A DNA stretch of 64,000 nt from Staphylococcus carnosus (GTDB taxonomy: Bacteria > Bacillota > Bacilli > Staphylococcales > Staphylococcaceae). This document shows, in pieces, positions 1 through 9,708 of the stretch. A model generated the notes under the pieces. It was not told the DNA's origin. It did not search any database and was given only the letters and a program-made list of their open reading frames with translations. The first letter of the stretch is position 1. Every line of letters begins with the position of its first letter. A program made the position numbers and the translations under genes. Location: assembly GCF_900458435.1 (NCBI RefSeq), contig NZ_UHCT01000001.1, forward strand, positions 1,922,001-1,986,000, read 5' to 3'.

Positions 1-178
1 TCTCTAATAAATCATATTTATCTAAATAATGAAGATAAAAGGTCTTTCTAGCTATTTGAGCTATTGTCGTAATTTCTTTCACAGAAATTTGTTCTATTTC
101 CTTTTGATAAAACAGATTCAAAAAAGCATTTTCAATATTCATTTTAGTTTTAATTACTCTTAAATCTTCTTTTTGCAT
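1..178 (-). CDS. TetR family transcriptional regulator, N-terminal part (cut by window edge)
   Basis: The minus-strand reading frame begins at ATG 176-178, preceded by a good ribosome binding site (GAGGTG), and runs off the window after 59 residues. The visible part is the DNA-binding domain of a TetR repressor: the segment IAQIARKTFYLHYLDKYDLL has the helix-turn-helix signature of the family. It is divergent from the alpha/beta hydrolase at 377, which is the usual arrangement for a TetR repressor and its target, so control of that gene is a reasonable inference. The ligand-binding domain is outside the window. Confidence 0.85.
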   Translation of the reverse strand, partial: MQKEDLRVIKTKMNIENAFLNLFYQKEIEQISVKEITTIAQIARKTFYLHYLDKYDLLE

Positions 179-320
179 TATAATTCACCTCACTTACAAC
201 CCACAATCATAAAAAGTGAGTATTAATTCTCGATTAATATTTTAATTATTTAGTTTTCTTGTTTTCATATCTTAACATAATCATAAGAAGTTGCTATATT
301 AGGTTGCCTAAGTTTCTCAA

Positions 321-330
321 AAGTATACTT
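321..330. promoter_or_regulatory. Small perfect palindrome, candidate TetR operator
   Basis: AAGTATACTT reads the same on both strands and lies in the 198-base gap between the divergent TetR gene and the hydrolase, about 46 bases before the hydrolase start. Operators of TetR repressors usually sit in such gaps, but no binding data can be seen and 10 bp is short. Confidence 0.3.
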
Positions 331-376
331 GGGGTATAGTAATCTTCGTACAATAAATGAATGGAGGCAATAATTT

Positions 377-1192
377 ATGAAACACAGAATACAAGTAAGC
401 GATGAAGTTGCATTAAACGTTGATGATTTCGGTTCAGGTCAACCATTGGTTTTCTTACACGGCTGGCCAGCAAATAATACGATGTTCGAATACCAAGCTG
501 ATTTTGTAGTTGAAAATGGTTACCGCTATGTAGGTATTGATCATCGTGGCTTCGGCTTATCTGATAGAGCAGCAGATGGATATGATTATGACACTATTGC
601 AGACGACATTCAAAAAGTAGTAGACGAATTAAACTTGAAAGATTATATCGTTGTAGGTTTCTCTGTAGGCGGTGCTTTAGCATTGAAATACGGAGTTAAA
701 CATAATAATGATAACTTGAAAAAAATGGTATTACTAGGACCTGCGGGACCAAGCTTTGTACAACGCGATGGTTACCCTTATGGATTAAAAGCAGAAGACG
801 TTACTGCTTTAATTGACTCAATCAATGACGATCAACCTAAAGCAATTGGTGACTTTGGTGAAAATTCTTTCTTCAACTCAGATGTTGAAGTATCAGAAGA
901 ATATAAAGATTATTTTAATAATATGACTTTAACTTCTTCTCTTATCGGAACAGTAAAACTTGCTGAATCATTAAGAGATGAAGACTTACGTGAAGAAATC
1001 AAATCCTTAGATTTACCTGTTTATGGTATTCACGGTACTGCAGATCATGTGTGCCCTATCGAATTCTCTGAATATCTTGAAAAAGAAGCACCTGATTATA
1101 CACTTTCTAAAGTTGAAGGTGCAGGACACGCTTTATTCTTCGAGAAAAAAGATGAAGTAAACAGATTATTATTAGAAGCTTTAAAAAAATAA
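377..1192 (+). CDS. Alpha/beta hydrolase (esterase / haloperoxidase-like)
   Basis: A 271-residue single-domain alpha/beta hydrolase. The oxyanion strand HGW is at 28-30, the nucleophile elbow GFSVGG puts the catalytic serine at about 96, and the acid and base are probably Asp223 and His251 (EGAGHALF). There is no signal peptide, so it is cytoplasmic. The start has the ribosome binding site GGAGGC. The family includes esterases and cofactor-free chloroperoxidase-like enzymes; the substrate cannot be read from sequence. A divergent TetR regulator lies upstream and an intrinsic terminator follows, so it is probably a single-gene inducible unit. Confidence 0.85.
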   Translation: MKHRIQVSDEVALNVDDFGSGQPLVFLHGWPANNTMFEYQADFVVENGYRYVGIDHRGFGLSDRAADGYDYDTIADDIQKVVDELNLKDYIVVGFSVGGALALKYGVKHNNDNLKKMVLLGPAGPSFVQRDGYPYGLKAEDVTALIDSINDDQPKAIGDFGENSFFNSDVEVSEEYKDYFNNMTLTSSLIGTVKLAESLRDEDLREEIKSLDLPVYGIHGTADHVCPIEFSEYLEKEAPDYTLSKVEGAGHALFFEKKDEVNRLLLEALKK

Positions 1193-1212
1193 CTACTTAA
1201 TATAGATTTATT

Positions 1213-1245
1213 TATGAGGCGCTATCATGCGCCTCATTTTTTATT
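1213..1245 (+). terminator. Intrinsic terminator after the hydrolase
   Basis: Stem ATGAGGCGC / GCGCCTCAT with a six-base loop is followed by a T-rich run. Confidence 0.85.
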
Positions 1246-1269
1246 TTTATTAATATTCAGAATTTTCTA

Positions 1270-1298
1270 TTGAAATGCCTTTTGTTTCGTGCTATGAT
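1270..1298 (+). promoter_or_regulatory. Promoter of the his operon
   Basis: TTGAAA (1270-1275) and TATGAT (1293-1298) are separated by exactly 17 bases, a good SigA promoter. Transcription would start near 1305, leaving a leader of about 60 bases. The leader contains a 7-bp hairpin (TTTTACT 1315-1321 with AGTAAAA 1336-1342). There is no room for a T-box and no run of His codons. Confidence 0.7.
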
Positions 1299-1367
1299 AC
1301 TGTCATTAATTCATTTTTACTTTAGTTCGGTAGAGAGTAAAAGTGTATGTGAAAGCGAGGCTAAGAA

Positions 1368-2198
1368 ATGGACTACATCGAATATCAAGACAAAGTGCTG
1401 GAACGTAAAAATTTAGAATTCAAATTTTTAAATTATTTTAAAAACCATCATTATACAGTAATTGATTTGCATTTTATCGAACGATTAAATTGGCAGCAGT
1501 TAACCCAAGATGATTTAGAGAGTATGAGTACTAGAAGCATTTGGAAAAATGGTCAAAACTTCTTTGCATTGCGCAACGACTGGACAGATCAGCTTCAACA
1601 TTATGCAAGAACCTTTGATTTGAATTTCAAACGTGCAGTTTATGCAGGTCCAATTGCTAATAATGAACATATAAGCACCAATCTTGGTATTGAAGTTTTC
1701 AATCCATCTTACGAAGATATGCTGACAAGCTTTCAATACATGTTGAAATTCATAAAAGAAGAAATGCAGCAACCAGTCGACTTTGCAGTAATTGGTCATT
1801 ACCAATTACTAAACTTGCTTTTATCGGAATCAGAGCAAACACCAGAAATCTTACAACTGATAAATGAACGCAACATTTCAGAACTAAGTAAAAAATTATC
1901 AGAAATACATCCTCTGGTAAATTTACTGAAACAGCCTACTCATTTACAGTTGGATTATATTCCATCCCTTATTCCTAACGACCACCCTACCTATTTATCA
2001 TTATTACGCTGGTCTGAGGAATTAAAACGAGTTGGTATTGAAAGTATTCATTTAGACATTACAACAATGCCGCCTAAGTCATATTATATTGGTAGTTTTA
2101 TGCAAATATTTAAAAATGATCAGTCAGAACCTATAATGTCGGGCGGACATTATGATGGCGAAATTGAAGGTTTCGGCTTTGGTATTAAATTGGATTAG
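1368..2198 (+). CDS. hisZ: ATP phosphoribosyltransferase regulatory subunit HisZ
   Basis: A 276-residue protein distantly related to the catalytic core of histidyl-tRNA synthetase, first gene of the his operon and directly upstream of a short-form hisG. In this arrangement HisZ is needed for activity and histidine feedback of the short HisG. It is shorter than many HisZ proteins (about 320-390 residues) but typical of the divergent staphylococcal version. The C-terminal SGGHYDGEIEGFGFGI matches the glycine-rich motif of class II synthetase-like folds. The assignment rests on position plus this motif. Confidence 0.85.
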   Translation: MDYIEYQDKVLERKNLEFKFLNYFKNHHYTVIDLHFIERLNWQQLTQDDLESMSTRSIWKNGQNFFALRNDWTDQLQHYARTFDLNFKRAVYAGPIANNEHISTNLGIEVFNPSYEDMLTSFQYMLKFIKEEMQQPVDFAVIGHYQLLNLLLSESEQTPEILQLINERNISELSKKLSEIHPLVNLLKQPTHLQLDYIPSLIPNDHPTYLSLLRWSEELKRVGIESIHLDITTMPPKSYYIGSFMQIFKNDQSEPIMSGGHYDGEIEGFGFGIKLD

Positions 2199-2210
2199 GA
2201 GGTAAGTACT

Positions 2211-2828
2211 ATGTTAACTGTTGCCCTCAGTAAAGGAAGATTACTCAAAGACTTTATCAAATTCTTAGAACGAAATAACAATCATGTATGGGCAGATGCA
2301 ATAATTCATCGCGAACGTAAATTACAAATCACTGCAGACTCTATTAAATTCATACTAGTAAAAGGCTCAGACGTACCGACATATGTAGAAGAAGGTATTG
2401 CAGATATCGGGATAACTGGCAGTGATATTTTAAAAGAAAGACCTAATCGCAATATTAATAATTATATCGATCTCCCATTTGGAGAATGTCATTTTTCTGT
2501 AGCCGCTAAACCGAACGTTACTAATATACAGCGAGTAGCCACAACATATGTAAAAACAACACGTGATTACTTTAATCAAAAGGGCACTGATATCAGCATC
2601 ATTCAATTATCCGGTTCAGTTGAATTAGCTGCTGTAGTCGATATGGTAGATGCAATAGTAGACATTGTACAAACAGGTACAACGCTTAAATCGAATGGTT
2701 TGGAAGAGAGAGAACAAATCGGTGAAATCAATGCACGTCTTATCACAAATAAGCATTCATTTTTCAGCAAATCAAAAGCAATTGAAAATTTCATCCAACA
2801 ATTGGGGGTTTCTATTCATGCTCAGTAA
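2211..2828 (+). CDS. hisG: ATP phosphoribosyltransferase, short form (HisG)
   Basis: First committed step of histidine synthesis, joining ATP and PRPP. At 205 residues this is the short form that lacks the C-terminal regulatory domain and depends on HisZ. The start [11 protein letters not shown] is characteristic of the family, and the PRPP-binding region [15 protein letters not shown] is near residues 145-160. A strong ribosome binding site (AGGAGG) precedes the ATG. The 3' end overlaps hisD by 11 bases, consistent with translational coupling. Confidence 0.95.
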   Translation: MLTVALSKGRLLKDFIKFLERNNNHVWADAIIHRERKLQITADSIKFILVKGSDVPTYVEEGIADIGITGSDILKERPNRNINNYIDLPFGECHFSVAAKPNVTNIQRVATTYVKTTRDYFNQKGTDISIIQLSGSVELAAVVDMVDAIVDIVQTGTTLKSNGLEEREQIGEINARLITNKHSFFSKSKAIENFIQQLGVSIHAQ

Positions 2829-4077
2829 AAAAGAATTTTATCATCATTTTGAAACAGCATCGGCTTTAAATCAAAAATTAATTAATAACGTCCAAAACAT
2901 TATTGAAAATGTTCGAGTACATCAAGATGAAGCTCTTTTTCAATATAATCAACAATTTGATAATGTCGAGCTTTCAACGCTTGAAATATCTCAGACTGAT
3001 ATTGATAACAGCTTAGATAAGATTTCTTCCGAATTACGAGATGCGCTTAAAGAAAGTTACGAAAACATAAAATCCTTTCAAGAACGTATTAAACATGAAA
3101 ATGTTATCGGAAAAAATACGAGTTTAATATATAATCCACTAGAAAGTGTCGGTATCTATGTGCCTGGCGGCAAAGCTGCTTACCCTTCTACTGTATTAAT
3201 GACTGCAACACTAGCTGAAGCAGCAGGTGTCGAAAATATCATTGTTGTAACACCTCCCCAACCTGAAGGTGTCGCACCTAGCATTTTAGCTGCTTGCAAA
3301 ATCGCTGGTGTCAATCGTGTATTCCAAGTGGGCGGAGCACAAAGTATTGCTGCTTTAGCTTTTGGAACAGAAACCATTCCGAAAGTAGATAAAATTGTTG
3401 GGCCAGGTAACCAATTTGTCGCTACTGCTAAGCAATTACTTTATGGGCAAGTTGGTATCGATCAGATTGCAGGTCCAAGTGAGATTATGATTATAGCCGA
3501 TGAAACATCTGAACCTGAGTTTATTGTACAAGATATTCTCGCTCAAGCTGAGCACGATGAAAATGCACGTACCTTCTTACTTTCTACGAGTAAAGTACTT
3601 TTAGAAAAAGTAGAAGCATTATTACCTGAAGCGATTAATAAAGCACCTAGAAAAGCAATAATTGAACCAAGCATCCAAAATTTCCATTATGCAATATTAA
3701 CAAAAGACAACGAAGAAAATATCGAAATCGCTAATTTTGTAGCACCTGAACATTTATCAATTCAATCAAGCAACCCTGAACAATATATTCATAAAATCAA
3801 ATATGCTGGTGCGATGTTTTTAGGGCCCTATGCTCCAGAAGCACTTGGTGATTATAATGCTGGTCCAAGTCATGTATTGCCGACAAACCAAACTTCTCGT
3901 TTTACAAATGGTCTTACAGTCAATGACTTTTTAACAAGTCATTCTGTCATCAGCTACAATAAATCAACGTTTAATCAGCTTGCAGAAGGCGCGATGGAAA
4001 TTGCACATACAGAAGGATTATACCAACATGAAGAATCGGTGCGTGTCAGAGTGAATAAGGTGGTGCAAGAAGAATGA
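2818..4077 (+). CDS. hisD: Histidinol dehydrogenase
   Basis: Catalyses the last two oxidations, histidinol to histidine, with NAD and zinc. The start was set at ATG 2818 ([10 protein letters not shown]), inside the hisG end and preceded by GGGGG at 2804-2808, because the frame further upstream is shadow sequence within hisG. This gives 419 residues, the normal size. Family motifs include [23 protein letters not shown] and [10 protein letters not shown], and AEHDENA is in the catalytic and zinc-binding region. The stop overlaps hisC by 4 bases (ATGA). Confidence 0.96.
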   Translation: MLSKKEFYHHFETASALNQKLINNVQNIIENVRVHQDEALFQYNQQFDNVELSTLEISQTDIDNSLDKISSELRDALKESYENIKSFQERIKHENVIGKNTSLIYNPLESVGIYVPGGKAAYPSTVLMTATLAEAAGVENIIVVTPPQPEGVAPSILAACKIAGVNRVFQVGGAQSIAALAFGTETIPKVDKIVGPGNQFVATAKQLLYGQVGIDQIAGPSEIMIIADETSEPEFIVQDILAQAEHDENARTFLLSTSKVLLEKVEALLPEAINKAPRKAIIEPSIQNFHYAILTKDNEENIEIANFVAPEHLSIQSSNPEQYIHKIKYAGAMFLGPYAPEALGDYNAGPSHVLPTNQTSRFTNGLTVNDFLTSHSVISYNKSTFNQLAEGAMEIAHTEGLYQHEESVRVRVNKVVQEE

Positions 4078-5078
4078 TTAACATTAACCAAAATGAAAGT
4101 CCTATCCCTGCTTTGACTCAAGAAGAGATTCTAAAAATAGTAGGCTCTTCTGATTTCAAAGTATATCCGGAGGGACAATATAATGATTTTTTACAAGCTT
4201 ATGCTGATTACTATAATTTAAACGTCAACCAAGTTTTAGCAGCAAACGGCTCAGATGAATGGATTCAAAAATGTATGCTTACATTACCAAAGGGACCAGT
4301 TTTAGCGTTGAATCCAGACTTCGTGATGTATACAGAGTTCGCACAACAAACAGACCGCCCTATTGAATATGTAGAAAGCGATGAAAATTTCCGATTTTCA
4401 CTTGATACAATACTCTCGCGAATCGAAGAGGTGCAGCCTGCTTTCTTCATCATGAGTGTGCCGCATAATCCGACTGGTGTACAGTATCCTACAGAATTTT
4501 TACTCGCAATCAGCGATAAATTGAAAAGTATCGGAAGTTATTTTGTTTTAGATGAGGCGTATATTGAATTCGGAAAAACCATTGATATTCCGCTTCAATC
4601 CCATCTCATCATCATGAAAACGCTAAGTAAAGCCTTTGCTTTAGCAGGATTACGTATCGGTATCGTCATTTCAACACCAGAAACGATACAACAACTTAAT
4701 CGTCTTGCACATCCCTATCCAATGAGCACCTTATCATTACGTCTCGCTGAAGCACTTTTTAAAGACCAAAAGCGTGTAAAACAATTAATTGCTGAACAAC
4801 GTTTCTTGTGCCGTAAATTACAAGATATTTTCAACCAATATGTTGCCGATAAAATTACAATAATTCCTTCACAAGCTAATTTTGTATTCACATACGGCAA
4901 ACATGCACGTGAACTAGGTGAATATGTCAAAGCACATGGCTTCTTGCCTCGTATTTATAAAGAACCTTTATTATCAGAAGCCGTACGTTATTCTATCGCA
5001 ACAGAACAAGAGCTCGATCAATTGGAAGCAATTGTAAAAGAATGGAGTGATCAATTTGAGTTACAGAAAACAACGTGA
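4074..5078 (+). CDS. hisC: Histidinol-phosphate aminotransferase
   Basis: PLP-dependent class I/II aminotransferase acting on imidazole acetol phosphate. The 334-residue protein has the PLP lysine in the context KTLSKAFALAGLRIG and the DEAYIEF strand (cofactor-binding Asp) before it. The N-terminus INQNESP is typical. ATG overlaps the hisD stop (ATGA) and the 3' end overlaps hisB. Confidence 0.94.
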   Translation: MININQNESPIPALTQEEILKIVGSSDFKVYPEGQYNDFLQAYADYYNLNVNQVLAANGSDEWIQKCMLTLPKGPVLALNPDFVMYTEFAQQTDRPIEYVESDENFRFSLDTILSRIEEVQPAFFIMSVPHNPTGVQYPTEFLLAISDKLKSIGSYFVLDEAYIEFGKTIDIPLQSHLIIMKTLSKAFALAGLRIGIVISTPETIQQLNRLAHPYPMSTLSLRLAEALFKDQKRVKQLIAEQRFLCRKLQDIFNQYVADKITIIPSQANFVFTYGKHARELGEYVKAHGFLPRIYKEPLLSEAVRYSIATEQELDQLEAIVKEWSDQFELQKTT

Positions 5079-5637
5079 AACTAAAGAAACAGCAATCGAT
5101 ATTAGAATGGACTTGAACGACAATCAAGCATCCTCAATTAATACAGGTGTCGGCTTTCTTGATCACATGCTGACATTATTCAGCTTCCATAGCGGCATTA
5201 ATCTGCAAATCAACGTCCAAGGTGACACTGAAGTAGATGATCACCATACAACAGAAGATATCGGAATTGTATTAGGTCAGTTACTCTTAGAAGCCATCAA
5301 AGATAAACAATCCTTTACACGCTATGGCGCTTTCTATATTCCGATGGATGAAACATTAGCACGTGTTGTTACAGACATCAGCGGTCGACCATATCTTTCT
5401 TTTAATGCTGAGTTTTCCAAAGAAAAAGTGGGTACTTTCGATACTGAACTTGTTGAAGAATTCTTCCGAGGCCTCGTGATAAATGCGCGTTTAACGACAC
5501 ATATCGATTTAATCCGTGGAGGCAATACACATCATGAAATCGAAGCAATCTTCAAAGCATTTGCCAGAAGTTTAAAAATTGCATTATCTGACGATGGTTC
5601 AAAAGGTGTGCCTTCCTCGAAAGGCGTGATTGAATGA
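5056..5637 (+). CDS. hisB: Imidazoleglycerol-phosphate dehydratase
   Basis: Manganese-dependent dehydratase of the histidine pathway. Metal-binding repeats are visible: GFLDHMLTLFSFHS, DDHHTTEDIG, HIDLIRGGNTHHEIEAIFKAF. I place the start at TTG 5056, which has the ribosome binding site GGAGTGA about 5-8 bases upstream and gives 193 residues beginning SYRKQRETKET; from memory this aligns with the S. aureus N-terminus. An in-frame GTG at 5047 lies on the ribosome binding site itself and is less likely. The start overlaps hisC and the stop overlaps hisH by 4 bases. Confidence 0.94.
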   Translation: MSYRKQRETKETAIDIRMDLNDNQASSINTGVGFLDHMLTLFSFHSGINLQINVQGDTEVDDHHTTEDIGIVLGQLLLEAIKDKQSFTRYGAFYIPMDETLARVVTDISGRPYLSFNAEFSKEKVGTFDTELVEEFFRGLVINARLTTHIDLIRGGNTHHEIEAIFKAFARSLKIALSDDGSKGVPSSKGVIE

Positions 5638-6215
5638 TAGCAATCGTTGATTATGGTGTCGGAAATATCAAAAATGTTGAACGTGCAATTCACCACCTGA
5701 GTTATGAAACAGCTTTAACAAATGATCCTGAAGTTATTCGTTCAAGCTCTCATATCGTTTTGCCTGGAGTCGGTCATTTTAAAGACGCCATGCAAGCACT
5801 CAAAAATTCAGGACTAGATAAACTATTAATTGAACTGCAAAATGATAAACCATTTATCGGAATATGTCTTGGTATGCAGTTAATGTTCAATCATAGTGCA
5901 GAGGGAGACACAGATGGTCTTGGCATGATAAATGGTGAAGTTGTCCCTATCAAAACAGACTATCCAGTCCCCCACCTTGGTTGGAACAATTTAGAAAGTA
6001 AACACCCCTTACTTAATCAGGATGTTTACTTTATTCATTCTTTTTACGTACAAACAGATGCACCGATTATTGCTGCAGCCGATTACGGCATACCGATTAC
6101 GACGATTGTCCAATCAGGTAATAAAATCGGCATACAGTTTCATCCAGAGAAAAGCGGCGACTATGGTTTGGAAATTTTAAATCAGGCATTGAAAGGCGGT
6201 TTTATTCATGATTGA
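5634..6215 (+). CDS. hisH: Imidazole glycerol phosphate synthase, glutamine amidotransferase subunit
   Basis: Class I glutamine amidotransferase that feeds ammonia to HisF. The catalytic Cys is in GICLGMQLM, and the His-Glu pair is in [11 protein letters not shown] near the C-terminus. Length 193 residues, normal. The start overlaps the hisB stop (ATGA) and the end overlaps hisA by 8 bases. Confidence 0.95.
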   Translation: MIAIVDYGVGNIKNVERAIHHLSYETALTNDPEVIRSSSHIVLPGVGHFKDAMQALKNSGLDKLLIELQNDKPFIGICLGMQLMFNHSAEGDTDGLGMINGEVVPIKTDYPVPHLGWNNLESKHPLLNQDVYFIHSFYVQTDAPIIAAADYGIPITTIVQSGNKIGIQFHPEKSGDYGLEILNQALKGGFIHD

Positions 6216-6912
6216 AGTATGGCCAGCGATAGACCTTATTGATTCAACAAGTGTGAGATTAACCGAAGGTGATTATGAAACTAAAGAAGCAATGTCACGT
6301 ACAGCAGAAGAAGCTATTGAATTTTATAGCCGATATAACTGCGTCACACGTATTCATGTCATAGATTTAATTGCTGCAAAGCAACAAACGCCTTTAGAAA
6401 CGAATTACATTGAACAACTTGTCGGGTTAACTCAATTACCATTTGAAGTTGGTGGCGGTATCCGTACACTTGAAACGATTGAAACCTATTTTGATAAAGG
6501 CATTCAAAACGTCATTATAGGCACTAAAGGTATTCAAGATCCAGAATGGTTGAAAACTGTTGCAGAGAAATACCCTGGACGTATTTATATCTCTGTAGAT
6601 GCCTACATCGATGAAATTAAAGTCAACGGATGGTTAGAAGATACAGGATTAAATTTGTTTGATTACGTTCAGCAAATTGATAGTGCACCTTTAGGCGGCA
6701 TTATTTATACCGATATTTCTAAAGATGGAAAATTAGAAGGACCTAATTTTGAATTAACCGCAAAACTCGCAGCATCAACGAAACTCCCAGTCATCGCATC
6801 AGGCGGTATTCGAAGCAAAGAAGACTTAGAACGGTTAGAAAAAGCTGGTGTTGCTGTAGCGATTGTAGGCAAAGCAGCGAATACACAAAGCTTTTGGGAG
6901 GGATTATCGTGA
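6208..6912 (+). CDS. hisA: ProFAR isomerase (phosphoribosylformimino-AICAR ribotide isomerase)
   Basis: TIM-barrel isomerase of the histidine pathway, 234 residues. The first-strand catalytic Asp is in WPAIDLIDS; phosphate-binding loops [11 protein letters not shown] and [12 protein letters not shown] mark the two half-barrels. The start overlaps hisH, and the TGA stop overlaps the GTG start of hisF. Confidence 0.95.
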   Translation: MIEVWPAIDLIDSTSVRLTEGDYETKEAMSRTAEEAIEFYSRYNCVTRIHVIDLIAAKQQTPLETNYIEQLVGLTQLPFEVGGGIRTLETIETYFDKGIQNVIIGTKGIQDPEWLKTVAEKYPGRIYISVDAYIDEIKVNGWLEDTGLNLFDYVQQIDSAPLGGIIYTDISKDGKLEGPNFELTAKLAASTKLPVIASGGIRSKEDLERLEKAGVAVAIVGKAANTQSFWEGLS

Positions 6913-7673
6913 TTAAAAAACGTATTATCCCTTGCTTAGATGTAAAAGATGGTCGTGTAGTAAAAGGGGTTCAATTTAAAGGACTGCGAGATATCGGAGA
7001 CCCTGTCGCATTAGCCGCTTATTATAATGCAGAACTTGCTGATGAATTGGTTTTCCTAGATATTTCTCGTACTGAAAATGGTCATCAAATGATGTTAGAT
7101 ATTATTGAAGAAACAGCATCAAAATTATTCATTCCTCTCACTATCGGCGGAGGTATCAGTTCGACTGATGATATATCAACCTTGCTGAAGCACGGTGCAG
7201 ATAAAGTTTCATTGAATTCCAGTGCTTTACGCAACCCATCGTTAGTAAAAGAGGCCAGTGAAAAATTCGGTTCCCAATGTATTTGTATTGCTGTAGATGC
7301 GAAATGGGAAGATGAACGTAATGATTGGTTTTGTTATACCCATGGCGGCAAACAGCCGACAGATATCCGTGTCCTTGACTGGGTGCGCCAAGTAGAATAT
7401 TTAGGTGCTGGAGAGTTGTTAGTCACAAGTATGGATTACGACGGTGTCAAACAAGGTTTTGACCACCAACTGCTGAATCAGATTAATACGGTGGTATCTA
7501 TACCAGTTATCGCATCAGGCGGCGGCGGAAACGCACAGCATTTTGTAGATCTATTCCAACAAACAAATGTTTCTGCAGGACTGGCTGCAAGTATCTTTCA
7601 TGATAAAGAAACAACCATCGGCGCTGTTAAAACGTATTTAAAAGATAAAGGAGTGGATGTAAGATGGCACTAA
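6909..7673 (+). CDS. hisF: Imidazole glycerol phosphate synthase, cyclase subunit
   Basis: TIM-barrel cyclase partner of HisH. The start is GTG 6909 (GTGA overlap with the hisA stop), with the ribosome binding site GGGAGGG 7-13 bases upstream, giving 254 residues beginning with [19 protein letters not shown]. The two phosphate-binding motifs [11 protein letters not shown] and [11 protein letters not shown] and the catalytic Asp residues ([19 protein letters not shown]) are present. Confidence 0.95.
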   Translation: MIKKRIIPCLDVKDGRVVKGVQFKGLRDIGDPVALAAYYNAELADELVFLDISRTENGHQMMLDIIEETASKLFIPLTIGGGISSTDDISTLLKHGADKVSLNSSALRNPSLVKEASEKFGSQCICIAVDAKWEDERNDWFCYTHGGKQPTDIRVLDWVRQVEYLGAGELLVTSMDYDGVKQGFDHQLLNQINTVVSIPVIASGGGGNAQHFVDLFQQTNVSAGLAASIFHDKETTIGAVKTYLKDKGVDVRWH

Positions 7674-8293
7674 AACCAGACTTTTCCAAGGGACTTGTAC
7701 CAGCAATCTTACAAGATAATCAAACAAAGCAAGTCTTGATGTTAGGCTATATGAATGAAGAAGCCTATGAATTGACCTTACGTGATAAAGTATGTTGGTT
7801 CTACTCTCGCAGTAAAGGCCGTTTATGGAAAAAAGGCGAAAGTTCTAAAAACTATCAGCACGTTGAAGATATTCGTCTTGATTGCGACCAAGATACAATA
7901 CTTGTGATGGTTACACCGGATGGTCCTACTTGCCATACTGGCAATACCAGCTGCTTCAACACAGAAGTTCCCTTCTTTGTCGATAGTTTAGAACAAATCG
8001 TAACTTCTCGCGTAAATAGCGATGATGAAAAATCTTATACACAATATCTATTGAAATCTGGTGTTGAAAAAATCACTAAAAAGTTTGGAGAAGAAGCGTT
8101 TGAAGTTGTGATTGCAGCAATGAAAAAAGATAAAGCAGAACTTACGAATGAAACTGCAGATGTCTTGTATCACTTATTTGTCTTATTAAATGCTTGCGGT
8201 GTTTCTATTTCAGAAGTCAAAGCAGTATTACAATCCAGACACCAAAAAAGCGGCAATTTTAAAGGTGAAAGAAAAGATATTAAAAAATGGTAA
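7664..8293 (+). CDS. hisI: Bifunctional phosphoribosyl-AMP cyclohydrolase / phosphoribosyl-ATP pyrophosphatase
   Basis: Fusion of the second and third pathway activities (also named hisIE). The cyclohydrolase half (about 1-110) shows CWFYSRSKGRLWKKGESS and DCDQDTILVMV with GPTCHTGNTSCF; the pyrophosphatase half (about 120-209) has the MazG-like helix KFGEEAFEVVIAAM and ETADVLYHLFVLL. It overlaps hisF by 10 bases and is the last gene of the operon, followed by a strong terminator. Confidence 0.95.
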   Translation: MALKPDFSKGLVPAILQDNQTKQVLMLGYMNEEAYELTLRDKVCWFYSRSKGRLWKKGESSKNYQHVEDIRLDCDQDTILVMVTPDGPTCHTGNTSCFNTEVPFFVDSLEQIVTSRVNSDDEKSYTQYLLKSGVEKITKKFGEEAFEVVIAAMKKDKAELTNETADVLYHLFVLLNACGVSISEVKAVLQSRHQKSGNFKGERKDIKKW

Positions 8294-8311
8294 ATACTAT
8301 AATACAAAAAC

Positions 8312-8355
8312 AAAGCGATGGTGCACTGAAAAGTATCACCATCGCTTTATTTTTA
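8312..8355. terminator. Bidirectional terminator between his operon and merA-like gene
   Basis: A perfect 12-bp stem (AAAGCGATGGTG 8312-8323 with CACCATCGCTTT 8337-8348) has T-rich sequence on the outside in both directions and lies between convergent genes. Confidence 0.88.
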
Positions 8356-8356
8356 C

Positions 8357-9679
8357 TTATTTGAATAAATCATTAAACGCTTCTGCCATTGTTGGATGTG
8401 TATAAATGTTATTTCCTAATACACTGTATGGAATTTTTTGATCAATTGCGAGTTTTACCAAATTGATAAGTTCTTCAGAACCAGTACTATATAGCGTAGC
8501 TCCTAAGATTAAACCAGTTTTTTCATCCATAACTGCTTTCAACATACCTCGTCCATCATTATTTATTTTATGACGCGGAATATTATTAACAGGTAATTTT
8601 GTTTCATACACGCTATAACCCGCTTCTCTCGCTTCATCTCCTGTCATACCTACTCTAGATAATGGAGGGTCAATAAATACTGTATAAGGCACAGCACCTC
8701 TATTTTGAGTACTGCGTTCTCCGTTGCCGAATAATTGATCTTTTATAATTCTGAAATCATCTAAAGAAATATACGTAAACTGCATACCGCCAACAACATC
8801 GCCTGCTGCATACACATTTGGTACATCTGTTTGTAAATGATCGTTAACGACGATTTCTCCTCGTTCTCCTACTTTTATATCTGTATTTTCTAAACCTAAA
8901 CCTTGTGTATTCGGCTGACGACCTGTCGCTAGCAACACAGCATCTGCTTCATATTCACCATCATTTGTATAAACGATAGTACCATTCTCAATATCTTCAA
9001 AACGTTTTGTGTCAACGTTAAACACCAAATTTACACCCGCTGCAGTTAAATCTTCTTTTACTAATTCAACAATCTCAGGATCTTCTTTAGGTAAAATATC
9101 GTCATGATTTGCAAGTACAGTGACGTCTACATCTAAATGCGCAAAAAGTGAAGCAAATTCTAAAGCAATGTATTCGGCACCTACAATTACTAATTGTTTA
9201 GGTTTAAATGGCAAATCCATAATACCTGCTGAATCATATAAGTGTTCTGATGTTTCAATGCCTTCAATATCCGGAATGACAGGAGTTGCACCTGTATTAA
9301 TTAAAATATCATCTGCAGTCAACTCACCTAAATCTTGATTTTCATGATCTAATAACACAATTTCATGGTTCGATTTGAATTGTGCAACTGCATCAATGAC
9401 ATCAATCGAAGGTTCATCTGCCAACATATGATAATTTTTTTGATTTAATGCACTTACAACCTGACGCTTGCGATCAAAGGCACTTTCGAATGAGTCACCT
9501 TCTAATCCATCGTGAATTAATGTTTTTGAAGGAATGCACCCTACATTAATACATGTTCCGCCATACATTTTTTGATCTCTTTCTATCATAGCAACACGTT
9601 TACCTTGTGATGCTGCAAATTTTGCTAATGTTTTTCCTGCTTTACCAAAACCAATTACTGCCAAATCATACTGTTCCAT
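8357..9679 (-). CDS. merA: Flavin disulfide reductase, MerA/RclA-like (hypothiocyanous acid reductase type)
   Basis: A 440-residue pyridine nucleotide-disulfide oxidoreductase with N-terminal FAD motif VIGFGKAGKTLA, redox pair Cys43/Cys48 in GGTCINVGCIPSK, NAD(P)H motif IVGAEYIALEFAS and FAD motif VYAAGDVVGG. In S. aureus the homologous MerA, under the Rrf2 regulator HypR, protects against hypochlorite and hypothiocyanite. The gene directly upstream here is a HypR-like regulator, which supports this function over lipoamide dehydrogenase or true mercuric reductase (no heavy-metal domain, no mer genes). Cytoplasmic, probably co-transcribed with hypR (29-base gap). Confidence 0.85.
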   Translation of the reverse strand: MEQYDLAVIGFGKAGKTLAKFAASQGKRVAMIERDQKMYGGTCINVGCIPSKTLIHDGLEGDSFESAFDRKRQVVSALNQKNYHMLADEPSIDVIDAVAQFKSNHEIVLLDHENQDLGELTADDILINTGATPVIPDIEGIETSEHLYDSAGIMDLPFKPKQLVIVGAEYIALEFASLFAHLDVDVTVLANHDDILPKEDPEIVELVKEDLTAAGVNLVFNVDTKRFEDIENGTIVYTNDGEYEADAVLLATGRQPNTQGLGLENTDIKVGERGEIVVNDHLQTDVPNVYAAGDVVGGMQFTYISLDDFRIIKDQLFGNGERSTQNRGAVPYTVFIDPPLSRVGMTGDEAREAGYSVYETKLPVNNIPRHKINNDGRGMLKAVMDEKTGLILGATLYSTGSEELINLVKLAIDQKIPYSVLGNNIYTHPTMAEAFNDLFK

Positions 9680-9708
9680 ATTTTATCCTCCTCAGAAGTT
9701 GAATCACT

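Noticed and set aside
8357..9679. Mercuric reductase of a mercury-resistance operon
   Set aside because: No heavy-metal-binding N-terminal domain, no C-terminal vicinal Cys pair and no mer genes; the HypR-like neighbour indicates oxidant defence.
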